This document shows, piece by piece, positions 26,346-36,021 of a DNA stretch of 64,000 nucleotides. Source of the DNA: Ferruginibacter paludis. Lineage in GTDB: Bacteria > Bacteroidota > Bacteroidia > Chitinophagales > Chitinophagaceae. A program made the position numbers and the translations under genes. The stretch spans positions 186,001 through 250,000 of the forward strand of contig NZ_JAUFQJ010000002.1 in NCBI RefSeq assembly GCF_030409685.1. Reading direction: 5' to 3'. The first letter of the stretch is position 1. The number at the start of each line of letters is the position of its first letter. The notes beneath the pieces were generated by a model. That model searched no databases. It saw only the letters and a program-made list of their open reading frames with translations, and had not been told where the DNA came from.

Positions 26346-29300
26346 ATAAAGATGGTATATAGTGTTTACTTTCTTTGTCTTCAGGGTCAAGTGATACAGA
26401 CTGTGTGCCGGCCTTTCCTTGTACCCAGGCAAAAACAAGGGGTAAAATAAATAATGCTGCAAACGTAGATGCTACCAGTCCGCCAATAACGGCACGTCCC
26501 AATGGCGATGCCTGGTCGCCGCCTTCCCCAAGACCTGCAGCCATTGGTATCATACCCGCTATCATGGCCACACTTGTCATAAGAATGGGGCGCATGCGCA
26601 AGGCCACGGCTTCTTTGGCAGATAGGATAGCATCACCATTGTGTTTGCGCAACTGCTCCGCATTGGTGATGAGTAATACAGAATTGGAGATGGAAACGCC
26701 GACCGACATAATCATACCCATGTACGATTGCAGGTTTAATGTTGAACCTGTTAACTCCAGTAGTACTAATGCGCCCAATATTACAGCGGGCACGGTCGCC
26801 AGTACTACAAGGGAAACTTTAAACGATTGAAAGTTGGCGGCCAGCATTAAAAATATTACTACGATGGCCACGATCAATCCACTCTGCAAACTATCCAAAG
26901 TTTCAGTAAGTACATTACTTAAGCCACCTGCTTCCATGGTCAGTCCACGGGGTAGTGGCCCCAGCGATTTGATAGCTGCGTCAACGTCCTGCGTGGCATG
27001 GCCTAAATCTTTTTTATATAAATTGGCTGTTACAGAAAGTAACGGTATCACGCCGACGTTGTCATTTTCTCCATGGGTTGTTCCTTCCGAAATAGTAGCA
27101 ACATCACCAATCACAGGCCTGGCCTGATTTTTAAGAACGGCTATTTCATTGATGTCATTCACACTTTTCATCTTGTTCTCCGGAATTTCCACCTGCACAC
27201 CATAGCTTAGCCCGGCTTTTTGATCCACCCATACATTTTTTTCTGTGTACCGGCTGGAAGAAGTAGAGGCTGTAAGCGAGCGGGCAATATCTGACATATC
27301 TACGCCCAGTTGTGCCGCTTTTATACGGTCAATATCAATGTTAATGGATGGATATTTAGTGCTCTGTCCAATCTGTACATCCCGCAGATAGGGGATTTTA
27401 TTTAGCTTTTCAATCAGCTTATTGGCATACTCTTCATTTACTTCCTTGTTTTTACCGGATATTTTTACTTCAATTGGTGTGGGTGATCCCTGGCTTAAAA
27501 TTTTATCGGTCAACTGAATGGGTTCAAAAGATAATTTGATATCCGGCATGGCCGCTTTAATTTTTTCCCTGAATTTATCCTGGAACTCTTCCAGGTTGGT
27601 TTTATAGTCTTCTTTTAACTGCACCTGTAAAACCGCTTCGTGTGGGCCGGCCATAAACAGGTAAATGGGACTTGTGGAAAACAACCCAGGGTGTATACCC
27701 ACAAAAGCAGAAGTAATGGCAATATTATCCTTGCCCGCCATTGTATCCAACACAGCGAGTGCTTTTACAACTTCCAGTTCTGTGCTTTCGACTCTTGTGC
27801 CTTCGGGTGCACGCAGCCTTACCTGGAACTGTTTGGCATTGACCTTAGGTAATACATCCCGCCCGATATTACTTAGCAATAAAAAGGCAATACCGGAAAT
27901 AATAATAACATACGCTACCACCACCCAGGCCGAAAAAGGAAACAACCGTGATAAAAAACTCAGCAACCGAATCCTGGATTTTTCAAAAAGAGAATGCTTT
28001 TTACCGTCGTCATGCATCGATTTTTCCGCAAGGATTTTTTTCTGATCCCAGGTATCACCTTCTTCTTCCCGTGTAAGACCACTGGCAGCGAATTCTTCTT
28101 CATCCGTCATGTCGGTTGATGAACCACCTTTTTTTACATGATGATCTTTCATCAGCCAGTTGGCCATGATGGGCACAAAAGTTTGCGCCATAAAATAAGA
28201 TACAATCATGGAGAAAGCGATGGCCAGCGCCAGCGGTAAAAACAAAGCGCCGGGTATGCCCTTCATGGTAAAGGCGGGAGCAAATACCGCCAGTATACAA
28301 AACAGGATGAGCAATTTCGGGAAGGCAATTTCTTTACACGCATCCCAAATGGCCAATGCCTTTGGCTTGTGCATATCGAGATGCTGGTGTATATTTTCAA
28401 TGGTTACGGTCGATTCATCTACCAGGATACCAATCGCCAGCGAAAGCCCGCTAAGCGTCATGATATTGATAGTTTGATTAAACAGCGATAAAAATAAAAT
28501 GCCTGATATAATGGAAATTGGTATTGTCAGGATAACAATCAATGCACCCCTCGGATCACCTAAAAAAAGCAGCACCATTAAGCCGGTTAAGATGGCACCA
28601 ATGGCTCCTTCACTCAATAAGCTTTTAACGGCATTGATCACATAACCGGATTGATCGAATTGGTAAGACAGGCTTACATCTGCAGGCAACAAAGCCTGAA
28701 AACGCGGAATGGCTTTCTTCAGGTTTTGCACTACTTCCCAGGTGGAAGCATCAGCTGATTTTGTGATGGCCAGGTACACAGAACGTTTGCCGTTGATGAG
28801 GGCATAGCTGGTGGTAATATCTGCGCCATCTTCTACGGTAGCTACATCTTTTAAATACAGGTTTTGAACACCACCTTTAAACAGCGGAATATTTTCAAAA
28901 TCTTTAACTGTTTTGATGGTAGTGTTTGCCGGGGTTAGATAATTTTTATCACCAATGCGCACATTGCCCGCAGGTGAAGTTTGGTTGTTTACACGCAACG
29001 CTTCTACCACCTGGTCGGCGGTAAAATTGTGTGCCCGCAATAATTCAGGATCAACTTTTATAACTATCGTACGCACATTGCCGCCAAAAGGTGCAGGAGC
29101 CACCAGACCGGGTATGGAAGAAAAAGAAGAGCGCACATAAACGTTGGCAAAGTCTAATAATTCGTTGTTGGTCCTGGTAGCACTGCTCAATACCAATTGC
29201 CCGACGGGTAGGGTCGATGCATCAAAGCGGAGGATAAAAGGAGGCTGCGAGCCCGGCGGAAAAATGGCTTGCGCCCTGTTGCTGAAAGCAGACACTTCGG

Positions 29301-29616
29301 CCGCGGCCTGGGCCATGTTGGTGCCCTGGTAAAATGTAAGCTTCATCAGCGTGAGGCCCTGGATATTTTTTGTTTCAATGCTCTTTACACCGGATACATA
29401 CAGCATCAGGTTTACATAGGCTTTACCAAAATAAGATTCCATCTGGTCAGGCGTATAGCCGCCATAAGGATGCGATAAATAAATCACCGGCATATTCATA
29501 TCCGGAAAAATATCAATCTTGATATTGCGTACCGCATTGATACCAAAAAAGGTTAGTCCTGCCACCAAAACCAGTATGGTAATGGGTTTCCGTAATGCAG
29601 CTCTTATCAGGTTCAT
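26332..29616 (-). CDS. RND-family efflux pump, inner-membrane subunit
   Basis: 1094 residues, 12 predicted helices in the AcrB-like arrangement with two large periplasmic domains (after helices 1 and 7). Typical stretches: VIYLSHPYGGYTPDQMES, SVYLAITKSADASTWEVVQNLK, and the helix 4 block LSGLSLAIGILVDESTVTIENIHQHL. Oddities: in the proton-relay position AcrB has two Asp and here it is Asp-Glu (LVDES); the helix 10 Lys of AcrB (GLSAKN) is absent, the matching stretch being VGVSISNSVLLITNAEQ; and a long charged cytoplasmic loop (about 490-545) separates helices 6 and 7. So it is a divergent HAE1-type pump whose proton path may differ. Substrate not predictable. Confidence 0.93.
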   Translation of the reverse strand: MNLIRAALRKPITILVLVAGLTFFGINAVRNIKIDIFPDMNMPVIYLSHPYGGYTPDQMESYFGKAYVNLMLYVSGVKSIETKNIQGLTLMKLTFYQGTNMAQAAAEVSAFSNRAQAIFPPGSQPPFILRFDASTLPVGQLVLSSATRTNNELLDFANVYVRSSFSSIPGLVAPAPFGGNVRTIVIKVDPELLRAHNFTADQVVEALRVNNQTSPAGNVRIGDKNYLTPANTTIKTVKDFENIPLFKGGVQNLYLKDVATVEDGADITTSYALINGKRSVYLAITKSADASTWEVVQNLKKAIPRFQALLPADVSLSYQFDQSGYVINAVKSLLSEGAIGAILTGLMVLLFLGDPRGALIVILTIPISIISGILFLSLFNQTINIMTLSGLSLAIGILVDESTVTIENIHQHLDMHKPKALAIWDACKEIAFPKLLILFCILAVFAPAFTMKGIPGALFLPLALAIAFSMIVSYFMAQTFVPIMANWLMKDHHVKKGGSSTDMTDEEEFAASGLTREEEGDTWDQKKILAEKSMHDDGKKHSLFEKSRIRLLSFLSRLFPFSAWVVVAYVIIISGIAFLLLSNIGRDVLPKVNAKQFQVRLRAPEGTRVESTELEVVKALAVLDTMAGKDNIAITSAFVGIHPGLFSTSPIYLFMAGPHEAVLQVQLKEDYKTNLEEFQDKFREKIKAAMPDIKLSFEPIQLTDKILSQGSPTPIEVKISGKNKEVNEEYANKLIEKLNKIPYLRDVQIGQSTKYPSINIDIDRIKAAQLGVDMSDIARSLTASTSSSRYTEKNVWVDQKAGLSYGVQVEIPENKMKSVNDINEIAVLKNQARPVIGDVATISEGTTHGENDNVGVIPLLSVTANLYKKDLGHATQDVDAAIKSLGPLPRGLTMEAGGLSNVLTETLDSLQSGLIVAIVVIFLMLAANFQSFKVSLVVLATVPAVILGALVLLELTGSTLNLQSYMGMIMSVGVSISNSVLLITNAEQLRKHNGDAILSAKEAVALRMRPILMTSVAMIAGMIPMAAGLGEGGDQASPLGRAVIGGLVASTFAALFILPLVFAWVQGKAGTQSVSLDPEDKESKHYIPSLYEKK

Positions 29617-29621
29617 TTTTT

Positions 29622-29768
29622 AGTTATGAGTTATAAGTTATGAATTATGAGTTACGAATGTTCTTGATGAATTCTGATTTTTATTTTCGACCTGGAGATT
29701 TTCTTGTATTGTTGCAATGCCCCCCCGGCCATAAAAAACTCATCACTTATAATTCATAACTCATAACT
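29622..29768. repeat. Imperfect inverted repeat between tolC-like and RND genes
   Basis: Arms 29622-29653 and 29737-29768 (32 nt each) match at 27 of 32 positions when one is reverse-complemented; the outer 13 bases are identical (AGTTATGAGTTAT). One arm begins directly after the RND start region, the other lies 3 nt from the TolC-like stop. The spacer of 83 nt includes a run of seven C followed by GGCC. In the transcript this would form a long AU-rich stem. Confidence 0.75.
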
Positions 29769-29771
29769 GTA

Positions 29772-31178
29772 TTATCGCACTTGCTTTAGAAACAAATCAA
29801 AATCTCCCGAGGCAGCGGCCTTTTGTAACAAAGATTGCCACACGTTGATATAGGCAACACTCACATCGGTTTCTGCACGGTTCAGTAAATAAAGTGCCTG
29901 TTGAAGATCAATGATATTACTGAGCCCGTTTTTAAACAACACCGATTTTTGCAAATAAGCATCAGATGCTGCTTTGTATTGAACAGGAGCTTCACGCCAA
30001 CTCTGCAAACTGTTGGCAATGCGCTGGTCGGCCAGCACCAGCTGATCTTTTAATTGGGTACTGATAAGGTCATATTCATTCTGTAATCCTTTTGAAATAA
30101 ATTGCTGCGATAGTACCTGGTGTTTTATTTTAGAGATGCTCATAATATTCCATGCCATCGAAACACCAGCTACATAATTGCTCCGGGTGGGGTTGATGCC
30201 GGTAAAATAATCTTTTGAATAGTTGTTGTTGAGAGCGGTATAATTATAATCAAACCCAGAGCCTCTTGTTTGAAAAATGCCAAACAGGTTGACGCCGGGT
30301 AAAATACTTTTGCTTAACAGATTTGCATAACGGTCGCTTTGATCAATACGTCTTTTATAAAATTTAACCTGTGGATTTTGTTCAATGGCCAGATCGGTAT
30401 TGTAGGTCGATGGTAATGTTTTTAAGAAAGTAGTATCCGCACTGTAACTGATGGCGCAGGCATTCATCAATTGCGCAAGTTGGTTATTATAAGTTTGCTC
30501 TGTGTTGGAAGCATCGATAATCAGCAGCTTTGCTTTGGAAACTTCCGCATTGGCTATGGAAGAATCCACGCCGGCATTAAGGCCGTTTTTGGTACGGGCC
30601 AATACCACCGTTTGTATAGTGGTTGCTCTTTGCAGGTTGGCATTGGCTGTTTTTAAAAGGGTTTGTGCAACCAGTAAATTAAGATAGGCACTTGCTATTT
30701 TTACACCCTGTACAAATTGTTCCTGCGCAAGATCGGCAGAATCTCTGCTTACCTGTGATGCTGCATAAGCAATCCTTGACTGTAACCTGCCAAAAGAAAA
30801 TACTTCCCAGTTGGTATTTAATACATACACACCACCAAATGCGGCAGACCAACTCTGGCTGCTATAGGTAGGGCCTGATGAACTGGTGCCAGGTACGCCG
30901 TAAGCAGCAGCCGGACCAAACTGCCCGTTGATGGTGCCAAAACTTTGTTGTATAGACGCCAGCACATTGGGCAGGTATTCTTTTTGTGTATTTTTTACCA
31001 GCTCCTCAGATGAATGAAGATAATTTTGTTTGGCCTGTATGCTTTGGTAATGCTGAAGTCCGTTTTGTATCGCTTCTGAAAGCAACAACGGCTTTTGTTC
31101 CTGGCCTACCGTAGTTTGCCCGCAAAAAAATCCGCTCAGCAGCAAAAGCAGCATTCTGTTTTTTAAACAAATCATCAT
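29772..31178 (-). CDS. TolC-like outer-membrane efflux protein
   Basis: 468 residues with a signal peptide (LLLLLSGFFCGQTTVGQ). Two OEP-type halves rich in long amphipathic helices: LLSEAIQNGLQHYQSIQAKQNYL at the N-terminus, and SRDSADLAQEQFVQGVKIASAYLNLLVAQ and DLQQALYLLNRAETDVSVAYINVWQSLL as the paired helices. It forms the trimeric outer-membrane channel for the RND pump encoded next. Gene order regulator-tolC-RND-adaptor on the minus strand. Confidence 0.93.
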   Translation of the reverse strand: MMICLKNRMLLLLLSGFFCGQTTVGQEQKPLLLSEAIQNGLQHYQSIQAKQNYLHSSEELVKNTQKEYLPNVLASIQQSFGTINGQFGPAAAYGVPGTSSSGPTYSSQSWSAAFGGVYVLNTNWEVFSFGRLQSRIAYAASQVSRDSADLAQEQFVQGVKIASAYLNLLVAQTLLKTANANLQRATTIQTVVLARTKNGLNAGVDSSIANAEVSKAKLLIIDASNTEQTYNNQLAQLMNACAISYSADTTFLKTLPSTYNTDLAIEQNPQVKFYKRRIDQSDRYANLLSKSILPGVNLFGIFQTRGSGFDYNYTALNNNYSKDYFTGINPTRSNYVAGVSMAWNIMSISKIKHQVLSQQFISKGLQNEYDLISTQLKDQLVLADQRIANSLQSWREAPVQYKAASDAYLQKSVLFKNGLSNIIDLQQALYLLNRAETDVSVAYINVWQSLLQKAAASGDFDLFLKQVR

Positions 31179-31243
31179 ACTTATAAAGGTATCAGTTAGT
31201 AAATGAGTTACGCCTGTTGCTTTTAGCTTTCCGCCTTAAGCCT

Positions 31244-31912
31244 TCAGCTTTCCGCCTTCTCCCCAATAATATTCATCACACATTCCCAGGCTCTTTTGGG
31301 GTCTTTATCAATGATGCTTTGCAACAGGTCTTCGTGTATCGAATGTTTTATAACAAACATTTCCGTATCGGTATAGGCCTGCCGGAATGATTTTTTTATC
31401 TGTGCGGCGATGTTTTTATATAAGTCTGCCAGTATATCATTTTTGGCCGCGTCTGCAATGGCAATATGAAACTGAATATCCGCATCAATGCATTCGTCTG
31501 CAAGGTTATTTTGAGCGGCATGCAAACGTTTCTTTAATAATTTAGTAAGGATGGTAATGTCTTTCTGCGTTCTGTTTAAAGCTGCTTTTTCTGCAATTTT
31601 CAGCTCCAGCAATTGCCTTACTTCATTCAGATCTTTTGAGGTAGAACGCTGCAGGCGGTCGTACCAGGGAACCAGTGTGCCGTTCTGAACGTCAACAAAA
31701 GTACCAAGGCCCTGCTTAACAGTTACCAGTCCCTTGTTGGCTAATATGCGGATGGCTTCCCTGATGCTGGAGCGGCCAACGCCAAACTGCTGCATCATCA
31801 CCGGTTCTGATGGCAGCTTTTCCCCTGTTTTAAATTTTCCCGAGGCAATTTGTTGCTGCAATTTGGTTACCACCTCATCGCATACGCCGCTTCTTTTTAC
31901 AATACTTTCCAT
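31244..31912 (-). CDS. GntR/FadR-type transcriptional regulator
   Basis: 222 residues from the ATG at 31912 (a longer in-frame start adds 15 poorly conserved residues). Winged helix-turn-helix of the GntR type at about 8-73: VVTKLQQQIASGKFKTGEKLPSEPVMMQQFGVGRSSIREAIRILANKGLV. C-terminal FCD ligand domain (VRQLLELKIAEKAAL, DADIQFHIAIADAAKN, IHEDLLQSI) with the Asp/His residues that usually bind a metal. FCD regulators typically sense carboxylic acids. It lies 65 nt upstream of the tolC-like gene on the same strand, so it probably controls this pump, and it is divergent from leuC, so it could also act there. Confidence 0.9.
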   Translation of the reverse strand: MESIVKRSGVCDEVVTKLQQQIASGKFKTGEKLPSEPVMMQQFGVGRSSIREAIRILANKGLVTVKQGLGTFVDVQNGTLVPWYDRLQRSTSKDLNEVRQLLELKIAEKAALNRTQKDITILTKLLKKRLHAAQNNLADECIDADIQFHIAIADAAKNDILADLYKNIAAQIKKSFRQAYTDTEMFVIKHSIHEDLLQSIIDKDPKRAWECVMNIIGEKAES

Positions 31913-32318
31913 AGTCGTCAGGTCATCTGATGAGTGAAGGTAGGCGGATAACAGCACTTGAAAAAATGTTTTTAGGCCAATAACAAACCGTTACAAAAAT
32001 GGCCGAGATAAAAAATTACTTTTATCGACAAAGAAGTTGTCCTTAACCCGAAAACAATACTGGCTTAGATTTTATTAAAAAAATAGTTGTTTTATAACGC
32101 ATCCATTACTGAAACCGTTAGCTGAAAAGGTAACATTTTTAAACCTGCTTTTTGAAGCAAATGACTTGAAAAATGTCCCCGGATGAAATAAGAAAAAATC
32201 TCAATTTTATATTCTTTTGGAAGTTTTTATTCAACCCTTGTTCAGATTTATCTGTGTTTTTGCAATTTTTACCCGATAACAATGGATATTTGCAAAATAA
32301 TTCAAAAATATATTTACA
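31913..32318. other. Divergent intergenic region, GntR gene / leuC
   Basis: About 400 nt without a gene. It must hold promoters for both the GntR gene (minus) and leuC (plus). Seen here: an inverted pair of AAAACAA words (32051-32057 with TTGTTTT at about 32087-32093), and a tiny TGCTT-TTTG-AAGCA hairpin near 32147-32160. I see no T-box, leucine-rich leader peptide or other recognised attenuator. Confidence 0.5.
32259..32292 (+). promoter_or_regulatory. Candidate leuC promoter
   Basis: -33 TTTG at 32259-32262, 22-bp spacer, -7 GATATTTG at 32285-32292 (one mismatch to TAnnTTTG). This would start transcription about 22 nt before the leuC ATG. Confidence 0.4.
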
Positions 32319-33722
32319 ATGAGTAATAAGCCAACTACCTTGTTTGATAAAGTGTGGGATGCACATGTAGTACGAAGAATAGAAGACGGGCCTGATGTTT
32401 TCTTTATTGACAGGCATTTTATACATGAGGTAACCAGCCCGGTTGCGTTTCTTGGCCTTGAGAGCAGGGGAATAAAAGTGATGTTTCCTGAACACACGTT
32501 TGCTACTGCCGATCACAATACACCTACCGTAAACCAGCATTTGCCGGTAGCAGATCCTTTATCCGCCAACCAATTGAAGGCACTGGAACAAAACTCAGCC
32601 AAATACGGTATTTCGCACTGGGGACTGGGCAATCCAAAAAATGGTATTGTACACGTGGTAGGGCCAGAAAATGGCATCACCCTTCCGGGCATGACCATCG
32701 TATGCGGTGACTCTCATACATCAACGCATGGCGCTTTTGGTGCGATTGCTTTTGGCATAGGTACTTCAGAGGTTGAAATGGTATTGTCTTCCCAGTGTAT
32801 CATGCAACCCAAACCATTAAAAATGCGCATCAATGTAACCGGCAGTTTAGGAAAAGCCGTTACACCAAAAGATGTGACTTTATATGTTATATCGCAGTTA
32901 ACTACCGCCGGCGCCACCGGGTATTTTGTTGAATATGCAGGCGAGGTATTTGAAAAAATGAGCATGGAAGGCCGTATGACGGTATGCAATATGAGCATTG
33001 AAATGGGCGCCCGGGGCGGTATGATTGCTCCTGACGAAACCACTTTTGCCTATATCAACGGAAGAGAGCTGGCACCAAAAGGCGAAGCATGGGACAAAGC
33101 ATTGGCCTATTGGAAAACATTGAAAACCGACGAAGGCGCAACCTTCGATAAAGAATACAATTTTAATGCGGCTGATATTGAACCGATGATTACTTATGGC
33201 ACCAACCCCGGAATGGGCATGGGTATTTCAAAATCAATTCCTAAGGGAGCTGATTTAAAAGGCGGTGCCGCCACGTATGAAAAATCCCTGAATTATATGG
33301 GCTTTCATGAGCAGGATCAAATGATCGGTAAAAAAGTAGATTACGTGTTTATCGGCAGTTGTACCAATGGCCGTATTGAAGATTTCAGGGCTTTTGCTTC
33401 CATTGTAAAAGGCCGTAAAAAAGCGGATCATGTTACTGCCTGGGTAGTGCCTGGATCGCACATTGTTGAATCGCAGATTAAAGAAGAAGGCATACTGGAT
33501 ATTTTAACCGAAGCTGGTTTTGCTTTGCGTCAGCCGGGCTGTTCTGCCTGTCTTGCAATGAATGATGATAAAGTGCCTGCAGGCAAATATGCAGTAAGTA
33601 CCAGCAACCGCAACTTTGAAGGGAGACAAGGGCCCGGAAGCCGCACCATGCTGGCAAGTCCGCTGGTAGCGGCCGCCGCAGCAATCACCGGTTACGTAAC
33701 CGATCCAAGAGATTTGATGTAA
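32319..33722 (+). CDS. leuC: 3-isopropylmalate dehydratase large subunit
   Basis: Isomerises 2- to 3-isopropylmalate in leucine synthesis, with LeuD. 467 residues, the usual length. Aconitase-family marks: [12 protein letters not shown] at the start, [25 protein letters not shown], and the three [4Fe-4S] ligands in [13 protein letters not shown] (Cys about 347) and [12 protein letters not shown] (Cys about 407 and 410). First gene of leuC-leuD-IPMS-leuB. Confidence 0.97.
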   Translation: MSNKPTTLFDKVWDAHVVRRIEDGPDVFFIDRHFIHEVTSPVAFLGLESRGIKVMFPEHTFATADHNTPTVNQHLPVADPLSANQLKALEQNSAKYGISHWGLGNPKNGIVHVVGPENGITLPGMTIVCGDSHTSTHGAFGAIAFGIGTSEVEMVLSSQCIMQPKPLKMRINVTGSLGKAVTPKDVTLYVISQLTTAGATGYFVEYAGEVFEKMSMEGRMTVCNMSIEMGARGGMIAPDETTFAYINGRELAPKGEAWDKALAYWKTLKTDEGATFDKEYNFNAADIEPMITYGTNPGMGMGISKSIPKGADLKGGAATYEKSLNYMGFHEQDQMIGKKVDYVFIGSCTNGRIEDFRAFASIVKGRKKADHVTAWVVPGSHIVESQIKEEGILDILTEAGFALRQPGCSACLAMNDDKVPAGKYAVSTSNRNFEGRQGPGSRTMLASPLVAAAAAITGYVTDPRDLM

Positions 33723-33772
33723 TAGATGCATCTCTCATTATTAGTTATCAATTATTAATTATCAATTCAATT

Positions 33773-34369
33773 ATGGCTTACGATAAATTTAATGAACTTA
33801 CCAGCACCGCAGTTCCTTTACCAATCGAGAATGTAGATACAGACCAGATTATTCCGGCACGTTTTTTAAAAGCAACCAAGCGGGAAGGTTTTGGCGACAA
33901 TCTTTTCAGGGACTGGCGTTACAATGCAGACAACACACCCAAGCAGGATTTTGTGTTGAACAATCCTATTTACACCGGAAAAATATTAGTAGGCGGTACC
34001 AACTTTGGAAGTGGCAGCAGCCGAGAACATGCGGCCTGGGCTATTTACGACTATGGCTTCCGTTGCGTGGTATCCAGTTTTTTTGCTGATATCTTTAAAA
34101 ACAATGCCATCAATATGGGCATTTTACCAGTACAGGTAAGCCCTGAATTTTTAGCAAAAATATTTTCTTCCATCGAAGCGGATCCTAAAAATCAATTTAC
34201 TGTAAGTCTTCCTGACCAAACCATTACTATTTTGTCTACAGGCGAAAAAGAAACCTTTAACATCAACGGCTATAAAAAGCACAACCTGTTAAATGGCTTT
34301 GATGACATTGATTATCTACAAGCCATGAAGGAAGACATTGCCGGTTTTGCCAAAATCCATGCGATTTAA
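33773..34369 (+). CDS. leuD: 3-isopropylmalate dehydratase small subunit
   Basis: 198 residues, the normal LeuD size. Recognised by [19 protein letters not shown] at the N-terminus, [23 protein letters not shown] in the middle and [13 protein letters not shown]. It forms the swivelling domain that completes the LeuCD active site. The 50-nt spacer after leuC is an AT-rich ATTAGTTATCAATTATTAATT-type stretch. Confidence 0.97.
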   Translation: MAYDKFNELTSTAVPLPIENVDTDQIIPARFLKATKREGFGDNLFRDWRYNADNTPKQDFVLNNPIYTGKILVGGTNFGSGSSREHAAWAIYDYGFRCVVSSFFADIFKNNAINMGILPVQVSPEFLAKIFSSIEADPKNQFTVSLPDQTITILSTGEKETFNINGYKKHNLLNGFDDIDYLQAMKEDIAGFAKIHAI

Positions 34370-34438
34370 TCAGCTGGTGAACATCCATCGAATTTCTTTT
34401 TTTAGAAAGTTATAATCTACCAGCATCGCTGTAAGCAA

Positions 34439-35962
34439 TTGAAAAAAATACCACGACATATTGAAATAATGGACACAACGCTCCGGGATGGCGAACAGAC
34501 CAGCGGTGTGTCATTTTCTGCATCTGAAAAATTAACCATTGCCCAGTTATTGCTAACAGAGGTAAAGGTTGACAGAATTGAAATTGCTTCGGCAAGGGTG
34601 TCTGAAGGCGAATTTCAGGCAGTAAAAAAAATAACGGATTGGGCTGCTGCCAATGGCTACCTGGATAAAGTAGAAGTGCTGACATTTGTAGACGGCGACA
34701 CATCTGTTAATTGGATGATAGAAGCCGGCGCCAAAGTGATGAACCTCTTAACAAAGGGATCACTCAATCACCTGACTCACCAGTTAAAGAAAAAGCCCGA
34801 AGAACACTTCAATGAGATAGCGGCAGTTATTGCACTTGCAGTAGAAAAAGGTCTGCAATGCAATGTGTACCTGGAAGATTGGAGCAATGGCATGCGCAAC
34901 TCCAAAGAATATGTGTTGCAATACCTTGATTTTTTACAGCACCAACCCATCAAAAGAGTTTTGTTGCCCGATACTTTGGGCGTTTTAATTCCGTCTGAAA
35001 CATTTGAGTACGTATCAGAACTGGTAAACCGTTACCCGCAATTGCATTTTGATTTTCATGCGCACAACGATTACGACTTAAGTATTGCCAATGTACTGGA
35101 AGCTGTCAAAGCCGGCGCACATGGTCTTCACCTTACAGTGAATGGTATGGGCGAACGAGCCGGTAATGCGCCACTGGCAAGCGCCATCGCGGTGCTCAAC
35201 GATTTTATGCCCTCCGTTACAACGTCTGTTGCAGAAAAATCTTTGTACAGCGTAAGCAAACTGGTAGAAGCTTTTTCCGGTTTCAGAATCTCCGCCAATA
35301 AACCTGTGGTGGGCGAAAATGTGTTTACCCAAACAGCGGGTATACATGCAGATGGCGATAAAAAAAATAACCTGTATTACAACGACCTTATGCCGGAGCG
35401 TTTTGGCCGTCAACGCAAATATGCGTTGGGTAAAACCAGTGGCAAAGCCAATATAGATAACAATTTGCAGCAATTGGGTATCCAGTTATCTGATGAAGAT
35501 TTAAAGAAAGTCACGCAGCGGGTAATTGAATTGGGCGATAGAAAGGAAATGGTAACACAGGCTGATTTGCCTTATATTATTTCTGATATTTTAGACAGCA
35601 ACAGCATTGAGCAAAAAGTGCAGATCGTGAATTATGTGTTGACGCATTCGAAAAATCTAAAGCCATCGGTAACACTTAACATCGCGATCAATGGAGAGTC
35701 TTTTGAAGAGCATGCACAGGGGGATGGGCAGTACGATGCTTTTGTTACAGCACTAAAAAAAATATACAAACAAAAGAAAATGGAGTTGCCAGTGCTTGCT
35801 GATTATACGGTGCGGATTCCGCCCGGCGGCAAGTCGGATGCGTTGTGTGAAACCATCATTACCTGGTTGCACAACGGAAAGGAATTCAAAACCCGTGGTC
35901 TTGACAGTGACCAGACGGTAGCAGCCATTAAGGCAACGGAAAAAATGCTGAACATTCTTTAG
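34439..35962 (+). CDS. 2-isopropylmalate/citramalate synthase family enzyme
   Basis: 507 residues: an HMGL-like TIM barrel (IEIMDTTLRDGEQTSGVSFS; metal-binding FDFHAHNDYD; TVNGMGERAGNAPLA) and a C-terminal LeuA-type allosteric dimerisation domain from about residue 385. Condenses acetyl-CoA with a 2-oxo acid. Whether the acceptor is 2-oxoisovalerate (LeuA) or pyruvate (citramalate synthase) cannot be decided by eye; the position between leuD and leuB favours a leucine role, but the same LeuCD/LeuB set also serves the citramalate route to isoleucine. The start is a TTG at 34439: the first ATG (34469) would cut off the barrel's first strand (PRHIEI), and no upstream ATG is in frame. Confidence 0.9.
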   Translation: MKKIPRHIEIMDTTLRDGEQTSGVSFSASEKLTIAQLLLTEVKVDRIEIASARVSEGEFQAVKKITDWAAANGYLDKVEVLTFVDGDTSVNWMIEAGAKVMNLLTKGSLNHLTHQLKKKPEEHFNEIAAVIALAVEKGLQCNVYLEDWSNGMRNSKEYVLQYLDFLQHQPIKRVLLPDTLGVLIPSETFEYVSELVNRYPQLHFDFHAHNDYDLSIANVLEAVKAGAHGLHLTVNGMGERAGNAPLASAIAVLNDFMPSVTTSVAEKSLYSVSKLVEAFSGFRISANKPVVGENVFTQTAGIHADGDKKNNLYYNDLMPERFGRQRKYALGKTSGKANIDNNLQQLGIQLSDEDLKKVTQRVIELGDRKEMVTQADLPYIISDILDSNSIEQKVQIVNYVLTHSKNLKPSVTLNIAINGESFEEHAQGDGQYDAFVTALKKIYKQKKMELPVLADYTVRIPPGGKSDALCETIITWLHNGKEFKTRGLDSDQTVAAIKATEKMLNIL

Positions 35963-36021
35963 TAACGATAACGCATACACGCAAAAGACGCAATACATTT
36001 ACCTGATAAAATAAAAATAAC

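Noticed and set aside
27640-29478. Several plus-strand open frames inside the RND pump gene
   Set aside because: They are antisense shadows of a strongly conserved coding sequence with no start signals or families of their own.
31958-32318. Leucine attenuator or T-box before leuC
   Set aside because: No run of Leu codons in a leader frame, no specifier/T-box motif and no terminator hairpin with T-tract were found.
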